DNA of 64,000 nucleotides from Desulfitobacterium sp038181555 (GCF_038181555.1 NZ_JBBWUA010000014.1:12523-76522), one strand, 5' to 3'; counted from the first letter of the stretch, positions 41,808-50,612 are shown. Numbers and translations: made by a program. Notes: a model not told the origin generated them from the letters alone.

Positions 41808-42122
41808 CTAAGCATCAACTGTGTTTTTTTTAAGATTCAATTGACGCCTAGCTAAGACTGTAGCCACCTGCTCATTGTCCCCTAATTGAAAACCGGCGAG
41901 ACGCCACTCGCGGAATGTTTGCCAGAACTGTTGTTCAGAAATGCGACGGGTATATCGCTCGGATTCATCATCGTAAGGCCAGAAAACATCTACCCAAAGC
42001 GTCCCTTTATTGGTAAGTACAAGAACGAAATGATTCAATTCTTGGCTTGGAGACTCGGTGTTTTTCATAAGGATATGGGATCTGCCGCTCGGGAAGTCTG
42101 TTTTTAAATAAACGAACTTCAT
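41808..42122 (-). CDS. Hypothetical protein
   Basis: This 104-residue protein is unrecognised. The first 60 residues look like a beta-rich fold, with a WVDVFWPYDDES segment, and the C-terminal half is helical and basic. GGAGGATCC lies before ATG on the minus strand, and an AT-rich promoter-like TATAATTATAG follows upstream. It converges on the ylqH-like gene. Confidence 0.6.
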   Translation of the reverse strand: MKFVYLKTDFPSGRSHILMKNTESPSQELNHFVLVLTNKGTLWVDVFWPYDDESERYTRRISEQQFWQTFREWRLAGFQLGDNEQVATVLARRQLNLKKNTVDA

Positions 42123-42456
42123 CTGGATCCTCCTTTAGCACACACATTTAGGTTGGAACACTATAATTATAGCACTTTAGATGTTAAAAAACGACGACTT
42201 GTAGGAATATTCATTCTTCATTTATAGGAAAGGAAAAACCGAAGGTAAGACTTATACAATAGTTTATGTTGAGAGAGTGTAAAAGTGAATCGTGAACTAA
42301 CAGGAGAAGGGCATAAATATTAGATCAAATTTGGCACTGGTGCAAAATTTGACATGAACAACTCTTCAGGAAGCTTGCCCCATTGAAGATTGAATGGAAG
42401 AGGAAAGATTAGGACAGAATAAAAATCGATTAAAAATTTTCTGAGGAGGTACCATT
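42123..42456. other. 334-bp intergenic stretch with one imperfect hairpin
   Basis: The region is AT-rich. The only clear structure is TCAAATTTGGCAC (42325-42337) with GTGCAAAATTTGA (42340-42352), a 13-bp stem with one mismatch, about 105 bp before the ABM gene. No supported open frame and no riboswitch signature was seen. Confidence 0.5.
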
Positions 42457-42720
42457 ATGCTTACAATCGTTCATACCTTTGAATCGCCCGATCGTGATCG
42501 GTTATTATCTGATATTCGAAACGGATTAGATGACCTAGATCAAATCGGAGGGTTTAAGTACGCTAGTATTAATGAGCAAACGAATACGAATGAGATTATG
42601 GTTATGACGAAATGGGACAATGTAAATGCTTACGAAAATTGGGCATCGACCATAGGTGAAAACAAAGCCTTTAAACAAGCTACACCACAAATGTTTGATG
42701 TGATTGACGAAAAATTCTAA
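42457..42720 (+). CDS. ABM-domain (antibiotic biosynthesis monooxygenase-type) protein
   Basis: This 87-residue ferredoxin-like fold protein resembles the ABM/dimeric alpha-beta barrel family: a strand LTIVHTFE, a helix with DRDRLLSDIRNGLDDL, a NEIMVMTKWDN strand and AYENWAST helix. Members include heme-degrading and quinone-forming monooxygenases and non-catalytic relatives; the heme-coordinating residue of IsdG is not evident. TGAGGAGGTACC precedes ATG. Confidence 0.75.
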   Translation: MLTIVHTFESPDRDRLLSDIRNGLDDLDQIGGFKYASINEQTNTNEIMVMTKWDNVNAYENWASTIGENKAFKQATPQMFDVIDEKF

Positions 42721-42890
42721 GTGATTAGGATGCCAAAAGGTAGATAGCGATGTAAGAAAAGGAGATGATCTAGGCTCCTTTTTCTTGGTGATGAATTATT
42801 TAAAAATTTCAAATATTATGATGATTATTACTATAGAATTGTGTATACTATAGATGAGTTTAATCTAAAAAATAAATGGGGGTGTCAAGG

Positions 42891-43520
42891 TTGAGGTTAG
42901 CCTTAGAAGTTAATCCGGTCAAGGAATGTCAAAGCTGTGCACGGCGTGATGAACGGGAAGTTTCAGCTCATATCCTCTCGTACCAAATCGCACATCAACT
43001 TCTTTCACGGGTACAGGGACATATTCAAGTAGATGGTAATTTTCTAATTCTTGATCTCGAAGGGCATGCCCCCCTCTATTTTGACTTGAGCCAGGGTTCC
43101 GTTCGGGTTAAAAACTTAAATAATCCTTTGGAGCAGCGCTATGATCGAGAAAAAGCTGTCGATGAATTAGCAAGCAAGATTATGGAAGAGGCTCAGATCA
43201 ATCCTAGCGATGGGGTTACCATTGATCCCGTAACAAATTTACTTGTGAAGCTGATCGAAATATACCATGCTCGGTGCTGTCTTCATATCGCATCGGTTCA
43301 AGTCCAAGGTGAAAATACGATTTGGGAAATTAAGCTAAATGATGATGGGCGCAGTGGCTGGATTCAAAGTAATCGAATCTTGAGAAATAGTTTTGGGGAA
43401 GAAATAAACATTGATAATTGGCAACATTTACGACCAGAAAAATTAGCGATGTATGTGTTTGGCTTTTTTGGATTTTGTAGCCATTACCCCAGCCCAATGA
43501 AACAGACGCATTATCATTAG
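42891..43520 (+). CDS. Hypothetical protein with N-terminal CxxC
   Basis: This 209-residue protein is not recognised. A CQSC pair sits near residue 13; the rest is mixed alpha/beta without membrane spans. GGGGGTG at 42878-42884 fits a TTG start at 42891; ATG 42876 and GTG 42882 are alternatives but overlap the ribosome site. A perfect 23-bp terminator follows. Confidence 0.55.
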   Translation: MRLALEVNPVKECQSCARRDEREVSAHILSYQIAHQLLSRVQGHIQVDGNFLILDLEGHAPLYFDLSQGSVRVKNLNNPLEQRYDREKAVDELASKIMEEAQINPSDGVTIDPVTNLLVKLIEIYHARCCLHIASVQVQGENTIWEIKLNDDGRSGWIQSNRILRNSFGEEINIDNWQHLRPEKLAMYVFGFFGFCSHYPSPMKQTHYH

Positions 43521-43554
43521 AGGTTAGCAAAGTATAAAGCAGAATTCTTTATAT

Positions 43555-43611
43555 CACTATAAAAACAAACAAGAAGCAGGTTTTAACGGCTTCTTGTTTG
43601 TTTTTATAGTG
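43555..43611 (+). terminator. 23-bp perfect bidirectional terminator
   Basis: CACTATAAAAACAAACAAG and following bases (43555-43577) are exactly complementary to 43589-43611. A and T runs on either side suit both convergent genes. Confidence 0.9.
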
Positions 43612-43626
43612 TTTAGTTTTATCAGC

Positions 43627-44319
43627 TTAGCGTACAGTTGCCTGCTCGGTCTTTGCTAGCATAACAAGAAATTGTTTAAAGGCAGATTCAAGATTTGGGT
43701 TGGGGATGCCCTGGAGGAACATAGTTTGGTTCAAAATAACCCGACCAGGATGAAGGCCGGTGACTTCTATTTGAACATTGGTAATATCTAAAGTCGTGAG
43801 TTCGTCATCGATAAGAAGTTCGAAGGATTTAGCTTCAGGGAAAGTGGCTTCTAATAAAACTGTTTCTGTAGGACGAATCGGAAGCTCATCTATCATAGAG
43901 GAGATAGCAGGGATTTCTTCTATGCCTTCCATGTCTATCCCCAAAAGATCATTTTTCGTGTCAAGTTTATTAGCTAGGGGAAGAGAGTCTTCCACCTTAG
44001 GAAGCGATGAAATATCTTTGGGGTTAACGGGGTTATGTTTGGGAACGCTTTCAGCCGTAATAACGGTAGTTTCAGAACTAGGTAAAGTATGCAGGTCTCC
44101 CAAGACAAAGGAAGCTTCCAAGAGAAGCTGTTGCATCACGGCAAAATTTGTATTCCAATTGAGTTGGATAGGTGTTTTTTCTACTTCTCCCTCAGAAGAC
44201 ATCGTTACTATAGAATAAATCCCCCCTTTGGCTAAAAAGGGTCTCTCAGCGCAACCACTAAGTAAAAAAAGTAAAAGAATGATACACATCCAAAAAGAAA
44301 TCTTACGGAGCTTATTCAA
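43627..44319 (-). CDS. Lipoprotein of unknown function
   Basis: This 230-residue protein has a basic N-terminus, a hydrophobic core and the lipobox LLSGC (Cys23), so it should be lipidated outside the membrane. A Pro/Ser/Glu-rich middle (about 75-140) looks disordered. The C-terminal 90 residues have a beta-rich region with the RVILNQTMFLQG segment. No family recognised. The gene is divergent from the helicase gene at 44455. Confidence 0.75.
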   Translation of the reverse strand: MNKLRKISFWMCIILLLFLLSGCAERPFLAKGGIYSIVTMSSEGEVEKTPIQLNWNTNFAVMQQLLLEASFVLGDLHTLPSSETTVITAESVPKHNPVNPKDISSLPKVEDSLPLANKLDTKNDLLGIDMEGIEEIPAISSMIDELPIRPTETVLLEATFPEAKSFELLIDDELTTLDITNVQIEVTGLHPGRVILNQTMFLQGIPNPNLESAFKQFLVMLAKTEQATVR

Positions 44320-44454
44320 GGTTTGTTCCTCCCAGAAGCATTATGTAGAATCAACTGCATTAATTCGCTCTTTCTTAGCCAATCCCTTCTTTTAGCATCT
44401 TACATTGATTACCTTCGAAATTATGTGTAAAATGACTTCAGAAAGGGGCTTATT

Positions 44455-47226
44455 ATGATTGCTAAGAAGATAGTGGTTATGGATATCGAAACCACTGGAT
44501 TAGATATATATAGAGATGAGATTATTGAATTTGCCGCCTTTAGTATAGTCGAGGGGAAGGATCCCGAGATATTTAGTGTTTTAGTTTCTCCGAAAGAGCC
44601 AGTTCCTGAACGTATTTTGCGACTAACAGGGATAAGCTTAGATGAACTAAAACAAGCCCAACCCTTAGAGTTTTATCATGATATAATACTGAAATATTTT
44701 CAGGATGCTATTATTGTAGGTCATAATGTCAATTTCGATTTAGGTTTTGTTGAGCGTGTGTTAAATATTCATTTTGAAAACCCAATCTGGGATACCCTAG
44801 AGCTTGCTCGAGTCTTTTTTCCCAATTTGAATAGCTATCGATTGGCTGATCTCGTGAAAAAGCTTGACTTAGAACCCCTAGAAAAAGCACATCGGGCCAT
44901 GTCTGATGCGCAAGCTACTTGGAACCTCTTAAAGAAATGCTGGGAAAAAGGGATGACCTTAGATTCAGGTTTCTATCAAAGAGCACTCCCTTTAGCGGTA
45001 GGTTCTAAAGCTAGTGGCTTTCTCAAAGAATTAGAAAAGACCATTAGGAAAGAGTTCCCAGATCGATTAATCCGAACGGATTTAGTCCTATACGATCAGG
45101 ATTTAGGGCTTTTTGAACCACAGGAGGAGGAAGTCTCGGTTCCTGAGGATATTGACTGGATCAATCAGTGTTTTACTCCGGGGGGAATCCTGGAGCAAAA
45201 TTTGCAGGGTTACGAAAGTCGCCCAGGGCAGCTGCAGATGGCTAAAGCGGTTGCTAAGGCTTTAGCTACCTCTACCCATTGTGTTGCAGAGGCAGGTACC
45301 GGTACCGGTAAATCCTATGCTTATCTAATCCCAAGTCTTTGGTGGGCTCGTAAGACAAATAAGAAGGTTGTGGTAGCGACCCATACCATCCCCTTACAGG
45401 AGCAACTTTATAAAAAGGATCTGCCCATCCTTGCGCAAATCTTGCCGTTCTCTTTTCATGGAGTTTTATTAAAGGGAAAAGGGAATTATCTTTGTTTAAA
45501 ACGGTGGCTCACCCTACAGAGCCACTTTACAGAGTTTGACTATGGAGAAAGACTAGCTCTGCTCAGTGTCATGATGTGGCTCAGGGAGACGAGCACTGGA
45601 GACTGGCAAGAGGTTTCCCAAATACCCAGTCTGGTAAGACTATGGGGAAATTTGAACGCGGAAGAGGAAAGCTGCGTTCCGGGTAAATGCCCTCAGGCTA
45701 ACCGTTGTTATATGCTTTACGCACGCAAACGTGCTGAAGAAGCTGACCTCATTATTGTCAATCATTCTTTGCTTTTTTCGGATATAAAAACGGAGAACAA
45801 CATATTACCGGAATTTCATGAACTGGTAATTGATGAAGCACATCATCTTCACCAGTCGGCCTTAGAGCAATTAGGAAATGAGATGAGCCTAGAGCAGATT
45901 TCCAAAGTCCTGAATCTTCTGAGTCGCTCAATGGCAGGCAGCTTTTACGGAAATGTGAAGGCACGTGCTCAATTATGGGAACGCATTTTATCCGAATCAC
46001 TTTGGAATCGTTTTCGAGGGCACTTAGAAAGATTGCCTGAAGCCTGTGATGAACTCTTTCAGCAGACTGAGGAAGTCTTCGCCAGCTTCGAACAAATTTT
46101 AGGCAATGAACTCTCTTACCGATTAACGGCGCACAGTCAAAGTGAAAACTGGTGGCCGACAATCTCTGTGCAAATTGAGAATTTACAAGGACGCCTCAAG
46201 GCAATCGTCGATCTGTTAAGGGCAATGTATAATCTACTAGAGCCCTTGGATGATGAAGATGCCGCATCGCTTGCTTATGAAATTTCGGGGCGGATCCGTA
46301 ACCTTGAAGAGGTTCGGGACTGCTTCAACCTTGCCATGCAGGTCGATCATACTACTCGTGTAAGTTGGTTGGAACGTAATAATCGTTTGTTTTTGAAAAC
46401 CTCACCAGTTGATGTGAGTATCCTGCTTAAAGAGAAGCTTTTCAGCCCCCTCAATAGTGCAATATTGACCTCAGCAACCTTAAGTATTGCTAACTCCTTT
46501 GAACATTTTTTACAAGAAAATGGCTTAGCTAAGGATACCTCTACTTTGATCGTGGATTCTCCCTTTGACTACGAACGGCAGATGCAGTTCATCGTAGTTA
46601 AAGATCTCATTGATACGAATCATAGTAATCTGTTTGACTCAGAGAAGATCGCTCATTTTATTTCTGAAGTGACAGAGCGTATGCAAGGTAGGACCTTGGT
46701 GCTTTTTACCTCTCATCACTTTTTGCGTGAGATCCACCTACCTTTAAGTCGGTATTTAGGCGATTCAGGAATTGAATTATTGGCTCAAGGGATTGATGGG
46801 GGACGCCACGCACTTCTTGATGCCTTTCTCAACAATCCCAAGAGCGTTTTATTGGGAGCGAATAGCTTTTGGGAGGGTATCGATATTCCTGGAGATAAGC
46901 TATCCTGTGTCATTCTTATCAAGCTTCCCTTTGGACCACCTAATCGCCCCTTGATAGCGGCTCGCTCCGAATTTATGGAGGCTCACGGAAAAAATGCCTT
47001 TTATGAATTTCTTCTACCCGAAGCTGTACTTCGCTTTAAGCAGGGATTTGGTCGTTTGATACGCTCCAAATCAGATCGGGGACTTGTGATTCTCTGTGAC
47101 AATAGGGTTATTGAGAAACGTTATGGCAGGATATTCTTGAATTCCTTACCTGTCAAAACCCATATCCGATGCAGCGAAACGCAAATTTTTGACCATATTG
47201 ATAGCTGGCTTGACGAAATACGCTAA
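44455..47226 (+). CDS. dinG: DinG-family helicase with N-terminal DnaQ-type exonuclease
   Basis: This 923-residue fusion has an N-terminal 3'-5' exonuclease domain (DIETTGLD at 10-17, a later GHNVNFDLGF, HRAMSDAQAT) and an XPD-like superfamily 2 helicase domain. The helicase part has Walker A GTGTGKSYAYL (about 281-291), DEAHH (about 460-464) and a C-terminal KQGFGRLIRS. Cysteines CLKRW (about 347), CVPGKC and the following CYML could ligate a 4Fe-4S cluster. This architecture is known from B. subtilis DinG, in which the helicase part may be inactive. Role: DNA repair/recombination. Confidence 0.92.
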   Translation: MIAKKIVVMDIETTGLDIYRDEIIEFAAFSIVEGKDPEIFSVLVSPKEPVPERILRLTGISLDELKQAQPLEFYHDIILKYFQDAIIVGHNVNFDLGFVERVLNIHFENPIWDTLELARVFFPNLNSYRLADLVKKLDLEPLEKAHRAMSDAQATWNLLKKCWEKGMTLDSGFYQRALPLAVGSKASGFLKELEKTIRKEFPDRLIRTDLVLYDQDLGLFEPQEEEVSVPEDIDWINQCFTPGGILEQNLQGYESRPGQLQMAKAVAKALATSTHCVAEAGTGTGKSYAYLIPSLWWARKTNKKVVVATHTIPLQEQLYKKDLPILAQILPFSFHGVLLKGKGNYLCLKRWLTLQSHFTEFDYGERLALLSVMMWLRETSTGDWQEVSQIPSLVRLWGNLNAEEESCVPGKCPQANRCYMLYARKRAEEADLIIVNHSLLFSDIKTENNILPEFHELVIDEAHHLHQSALEQLGNEMSLEQISKVLNLLSRSMAGSFYGNVKARAQLWERILSESLWNRFRGHLERLPEACDELFQQTEEVFASFEQILGNELSYRLTAHSQSENWWPTISVQIENLQGRLKAIVDLLRAMYNLLEPLDDEDAASLAYEISGRIRNLEEVRDCFNLAMQVDHTTRVSWLERNNRLFLKTSPVDVSILLKEKLFSPLNSAILTSATLSIANSFEHFLQENGLAKDTSTLIVDSPFDYERQMQFIVVKDLIDTNHSNLFDSEKIAHFISEVTERMQGRTLVLFTSHHFLREIHLPLSRYLGDSGIELLAQGIDGGRHALLDAFLNNPKSVLLGANSFWEGIDIPGDKLSCVILIKLPFGPPNRPLIAARSEFMEAHGKNAFYEFLLPEAVLRFKQGFGRLIRSKSDRGLVILCDNRVIEKRYGRIFLNSLPVKTHIRCSETQIFDHIDSWLDEIR

Positions 47227-47399
47227 AAGGAACTGCTTTAATAAAATGAGGAAAGATGTTAAACTATAGCATATGCTGGGAGCCAAGCTTTTGTAGACAT
47301 TCGAGGGATATACATGAAAAACTACAGTTCTCCCACCAGATGGAGATACTTATGTTGCAGATTAGTTTGGGTAAGAATATGTTGGGAGAGTGAAGAATC

Positions 47400-47927
47400 G
47401 TGAATACTAAGCCTATTAAGGTGGATATGATTCCGAGCCTATTTACCTTAGGAAATTTGTTTTTTGGGTTTTTAGCAATTATTTGGACGATGGATGGAGA
47501 TTATCAGGTGGCAGCCGGACTTATCATATTGTCAGTGCTTATGGACAGTATGGACGGTAAAGTTGCCCGTAGATTATCAGTTAGTACGGAGTTTGGCAAA
47601 GAACTCGATTCTTTATGTGATGTGGTTTCATTTGGTGTTGCTCCGGCGATTTTAACCTATAAGGTATTGTTGGAGGGGCATATGGGATTTTGGGGTGTGC
47701 TTTTGGCTGCAGTTTTTGCTTTGTGTGGAGCGGTACGTTTGGCGAGGTTTAATGTCTTGAATATAACTACTCATTTTTTAGGAGTGCCTATCACCTTTGC
47801 CGGGGGGATCATGGCCTTACTTGTGCTTTTTTATCAAAGTCTGCCGTGGATCATTTACCCTATTGCCATGGCGCTACTGGCTTTTCTGATGGTGTCGTCC
47901 TTCAAAGTGCCGAAACTGGGAAAATAA
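47400..47927 (+). CDS. pssA: CDP-diacylglycerol--serine O-phosphatidyltransferase
   Basis: This 175-residue integral membrane enzyme makes phosphatidylserine, the precursor of phosphatidylethanolamine. The CDP-alcohol phosphatidyltransferase motif D-G-x2-A-R-x8-G-x3-D-x3-D is intact from MDGKVARRL to KELDSLCD. Six hydrophobic spans are seen. The start is GTG 47400 with GGGAGAG nine bases upstream. No psd gene is adjacent. Confidence 0.93.
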   Translation: MNTKPIKVDMIPSLFTLGNLFFGFLAIIWTMDGDYQVAAGLIILSVLMDSMDGKVARRLSVSTEFGKELDSLCDVVSFGVAPAILTYKVLLEGHMGFWGVLLAAVFALCGAVRLARFNVLNITTHFLGVPITFAGGIMALLVLFYQSLPWIIYPIAMALLAFLMVSSFKVPKLGK

Positions 47928-48057
47928 ACTACGAATTAGTAGATCGTAGAGACCGGGTGTGGAGATTAAATTTTCTCTGCACCCTTTTCTGTTTTTCACC
48001 CATTGCCGGAGCTTCGCATATAGTATGGCACGGAAACAGTTGCATGGAGGGGAAAAC

Positions 48058-48408
48058 ATGGATAATCAACAAGTAAATTGGACAAATGTAGGCTTAAGAA
48101 TGGTTCAAGGATTAACTACGGTTATCGATGCCATTCGTCAGTTAGATGCTCAAGAGGCCTCTTTAGTAATGAAACTTCTTGGGAAAACATGTACGAAAAC
48201 AATGAAAGACGGGGTAGGTCATCAATTTGGGATTGCTCTAGTGGAAACCAGCGCTCAATTAGCCATGAAAGATAAACTTGTGGTTGAAGACGTCCTCAGG
48301 ATCATCAGCTCTATTATTGGACGTTTATACTTTACGGCAAGCAGCGAGGAAGAAAAGCAATTAGTTGCCCAACTGGAAGAAGCAGTGAAAAATTACCAGA
48401 TTATTTAA
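48058..48408 (+). CDS. Hypothetical helical cytoplasmic protein
   Basis: This 116-residue protein is almost wholly helical, without spans or cysteine motifs except a single CTKTM. I do not recognise it. TGGAGGGG seven bases before ATG 48058 fixes the start; the frame extends back to 47959 without a ribosome site and overlaps pssA's 3' flank. spoVM follows 60 bp later. Confidence 0.6.
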   Translation: MDNQQVNWTNVGLRMVQGLTTVIDAIRQLDAQEASLVMKLLGKTCTKTMKDGVGHQFGIALVETSAQLAMKDKLVVEDVLRIISSIIGRLYFTASSEEEKQLVAQLEEAVKNYQII

Positions 48409-48469
48409 GTCCCATCACGTGATTATGTGCATAAGCTAATGTTAGTAAACTAGGAAAGAGGTGATCTGA

Positions 48470-48535
48470 ATGAAGGTTTATTATGTGCGTCTGCCTGAGT
48501 TCGTACTCAGCTTTCTCCGTAAAGTATTCAATTAA
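48470..48535 (+). CDS. spoVM: Stage V sporulation protein SpoVM (21 aa)
   Basis: This tiny gene starts at ATG 48470 with GAAAGAGGTGAT just upstream. The peptide follows the SpoVM pattern seen in B. subtilis and clostridia: MK-x-Y-x-x-x-LP at the N-terminus, then a short amphipathic helix (FVLSFLRKVF). SpoVM marks positively... curved forespore membrane convexity and anchors SpoIVA for spore coat assembly. It is 21 residues, shorter than the 26 of B. subtilis. It fits the sporulating host (spo0A at 51.5 kb). Confidence 0.8.
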   Translation: MKVYYVRLPEFVLSFLRKVFN

Positions 48536-48587
48536 GATTTGCTAACTTGTATCACATAAAAAAATACTTAAAACATGACATGAATTC

Positions 48588-48626
48588 ACTCGCTTGTCTA
48601 TAAATATAGAGTAAAAGACAAGCGAG
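48588..48626 (+). promoter_or_regulatory. Promoter with inverted repeat overlapping -10 and ribosome site
   Basis: -35-like ATGACA (48575-48580), spacer 18, -10 TATAAA (48599-48604). Arms CTCGCTTGTCT (48589-48599) and AGACAAGCGAG (48616-48626) are perfect complements flanking the -10. The right arm also covers the GCGAGG part of the ribosome site of the next gene. Possible repressor operator. Confidence 0.5.
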
Positions 48627-48636
48627 GAGTGAGGAA

Positions 48637-49098
48637 ATGGCTCGTAGCCGTTATGTCATGGTCATGGCAATTACTTTGATGTGTTTGATAGGAATTGTTT
48701 CTTGGAAATCACCACAAGCTGTAATGGTCGCCCTAACAGAACCACAGTATGCAGATTCCCCACGGGTAGCGGTTCAGCGGTTCTGGGGCTATCTTGACAC
48801 AAGGCAGCTTGAACTTGCAGAACAACTAGTCTTAGCTAAGGACTTAAATCCGTTCGGTCAACAGGAAGTTGAGCTTTGGAAGAAACAAGTCACAAATAAT
48901 CCCTTAATCAGCCTCAAGAAGTTGGAATTTGCCAACTCCTTAGATCCCAATATCGTTATGGTGAGTGTAGAATGGTCTTCTCCTGTGAAGGATAAAATCC
49001 TTGAAACTTACCTTATGGAGACCCGATCCACAGCAGAAGGGTGGAAAATCATTCAGATTCAGAAAGTCAACGCTCAATCATTAGCTAGAGTTCAATGA
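48637..49098 (+). CDS. Exported protein of unknown function
   Basis: This 153-residue protein has an N-terminal signal/anchor (about 6-22) and a domain resembling small lipocalin/NTF2-like DUF4829-type proteins: VAVQRFWGYLDTRQLELAEQLV, followed by strands and EGWKIIQIQKV. No catalytic motif is seen. GAGGAGTGAGG precedes ATG. The upstream region has an operator-like inverted repeat and a terminator follows, so it is a single-gene unit. Confidence 0.65.
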   Translation: MARSRYVMVMAITLMCLIGIVSWKSPQAVMVALTEPQYADSPRVAVQRFWGYLDTRQLELAEQLVLAKDLNPFGQQEVELWKKQVTNNPLISLKKLEFANSLDPNIVMVSVEWSSPVKDKILETYLMETRSTAEGWKIIQIQKVNAQSLARVQ

Positions 49099-49101
49099 AT
49101 C

Positions 49102-49124
49102 AAACGCGCTCAAGGCGCGTTTTT
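49102..49124 (+). terminator. Terminator after the exported protein gene
   Basis: AAACGCGC (49102-49109) pairs with GCGCGTTT (49115-49122) and continues with TT. Confidence 0.85.
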
Positions 49125-49277
49125 GCTTTATCAAAGTATATTTTTTTGAGCAAAGGTTTAGACTGAGAGATAAGACCTCAAGTGTTCCTAAAAGCACACC
49201 AAGAAGTGCTCTAGGTCACAACATGGTCTCTAGTTTTTTGGTAGAGTTAATGCATAATCGTTAAGGAGGACAAATAA

Positions 49278-49424
49278 ATGGCTGATATGAAGAAGGAAAA
49301 TATTGAATTGGATTGCGATCATTGTGGAACAACCAGCGAGCTTACTCCCGTAATAACATATGTACACCAAGGGGAGGAAAAGCACGTCTGTGTTCATTGT
49401 CTCCCGGCGTTAATTCATGGTTAA
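49278..49424 (+). CDS. Small zinc-ribbon-like protein (48 aa)
   Basis: This short gene has AAGGAGG eight bases before ATG. The product has CDHC (13-16) and CVHC (39-42) pairs in a CxxC-x22-CxxC array, typical of a small zinc ribbon. It ends 20 bp before the siroheme reductase-like gene, so the two are probably cotranscribed. Function unknown. Confidence 0.7.
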   Translation: MADMKKENIELDCDHCGTTSELTPVITYVHQGEEKHVCVHCLPALIHG

Positions 49425-49444
49425 AGGATATCGAGGTGTTTGAG

Positions 49445-50329
49445 ATGAAATTTACATTAGAAATGAAGCTTAAGGATATTATGGCAGCGAACCCCAAAAC
49501 AGTTGAAGCAATGCAAGAACTTGGTTTGCACTGTTTGGGATGTCCTTTCTCAGTGAATGAGACTTTGCTCAATGCTGCGCAGATGCATAAACTAGATCCC
49601 GAGGAGCTGCTGGCAGCTGTCAACTCTGTGGAGCAAGGTGAAATGTCTGAAGAGGCAAAAGCCAAGGCTCAGCCTAAGGGTGCTATATTGCAGATGGATA
49701 AAAAGACGTATGCCATAGCGCCACATATTCCAGCAGGAGTTGCTACACCCGAGATATTACGTAAAATTGCCGATGTAGCGGAGAAATACAACGCTGCAGC
49801 TATTAAAGTGACTTCCGCACAGCGGATTGCGATAGTGGGACTTGATCCGGCGGACATCGCTAATGCCTGGGATGATTTGGGTATGGACCCTGGACATGCT
49901 GTAGGAATGTGTGTGCGTAGTGTCAAGGTATGTCCGGGAATGACCTTCTGCAAACGAGGCTTACAAGAGACCTTGGGTGTTGGCATGGAAATCGACAAAC
50001 GTTACCATGGTATGTCTTTACCTGCTAAATTTAAAATTGGTATTGCAGGTTGCCCCAATAAATGCACGGACTCCATGAACGTGGACTTGGGTATCATGGG
50101 TACCAGTAAAGGTTACCATGTCTATGTAGGCGGTAATGGCGGGGTGAAGCCACGTCGCGGAGATTTGTTAGTGGAAAATCTTCAAGCAGATGACCTGATA
50201 CCGGTTATGGATGCAGTGGTTGAATACTTTAAAGAGCATGCTAAGCCTCAAGAGAGATTAGGTAGAATGATCGATCGTCTGGGCTTAGAGGAATTGCAAG
50301 AGACTGCTAAGAGAGTAGTTAATGCTTGA
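49445..50329 (+). CDS. DUF1858 fused to small nitrite/sulfite reductase-like hemoprotein
   Basis: This 294-residue protein has an N-terminal DUF1858 domain (1-60, with GLHCLGCPFS) and a siroheme/4Fe-4S domain like the low-molecular-mass assimilatory-type sulfite reductases (about 75-280). The cluster/siroheme ligands C-x5-C (CPGMTFC) and C-x3-C (CPNKC) are complete, and RIAIVG and GGNGG segments are present. It lies between a zinc ribbon and a ferredoxin gene. ATG 49445 is chosen after CGAGGTGT; the longer frame from 49313 covers the zinc-ribbon gene. Reductive substrate not proven. Confidence 0.85.
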   Translation: MKFTLEMKLKDIMAANPKTVEAMQELGLHCLGCPFSVNETLLNAAQMHKLDPEELLAAVNSVEQGEMSEEAKAKAQPKGAILQMDKKTYAIAPHIPAGVATPEILRKIADVAEKYNAAAIKVTSAQRIAIVGLDPADIANAWDDLGMDPGHAVGMCVRSVKVCPGMTFCKRGLQETLGVGMEIDKRYHGMSLPAKFKIGIAGCPNKCTDSMNVDLGIMGTSKGYHVYVGGNGGVKPRRGDLLVENLQADDLIPVMDAVVEYFKEHAKPQERLGRMIDRLGLEELQETAKRVVNA

Positions 50330-50377
50330 TTTCAAAAATTTAGAAAATAAATTAAGGAATTAGATTAAAAAAATATT

Positions 50378-50407
50378 TAGGGGGCGTATCAAGTGATACG
50401 CCCCCTA
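50378..50407 (+). terminator. 14-bp hairpin between siroheme protein and ferredoxin
   Basis: TAGGGGGCGTATCA (50378-50391) and TGATACGCCCCCTA (50394-50407) are perfect complements with a very short loop. It sits between convergent genes. Confidence 0.8.
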
Positions 50408-50426
50408 TGTTAATATAGGTGTTGTA

Positions 50427-50612
50427 TTAGTCAAGATGAATGGAATCGGTTGGGCATCCATCCGCTGCTTCTTGAGCGGACTCTTCAAGTTCGCTGGGAA
50501 CTGGGTTGACATAGGCTTCGGCAAGTCCCTCATCATTCATTCGGAAAACCTCGGGGCAAACAGATGCGCAAGCGCCACAGCCGATGCAAGTTTCATCAAC
50601 AGATGCAGTCAT
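50427..50612 (-). CDS. Ferredoxin, single [4Fe-4S]
   Basis: This 61-residue ferredoxin has C-x2-C-x2-C-x3-CP (CIGCGACASVCP) near the N-terminus and a single late Cys in DGCPTDSIHL. That is the pattern of one-cluster ferredoxins with a degenerate second site. It could serve the neighbouring siroheme reductase. Start ATG 50612 follows GGAGGTC. Confidence 0.93.
   Translation of the reverse strand: MTASVDETCIGCGACASVCPEVFRMNDEGLAEAYVNPVPSELEESAQEAADGCPTDSIHLD

Noticed and set aside
47314..47403. 29-codon frame overlapping the pssA start as GTGA
   Set aside because: The peptide is Trp/Cys/Arg-rich with odd composition and the ribosome site fits pssA better; kept only as a note.
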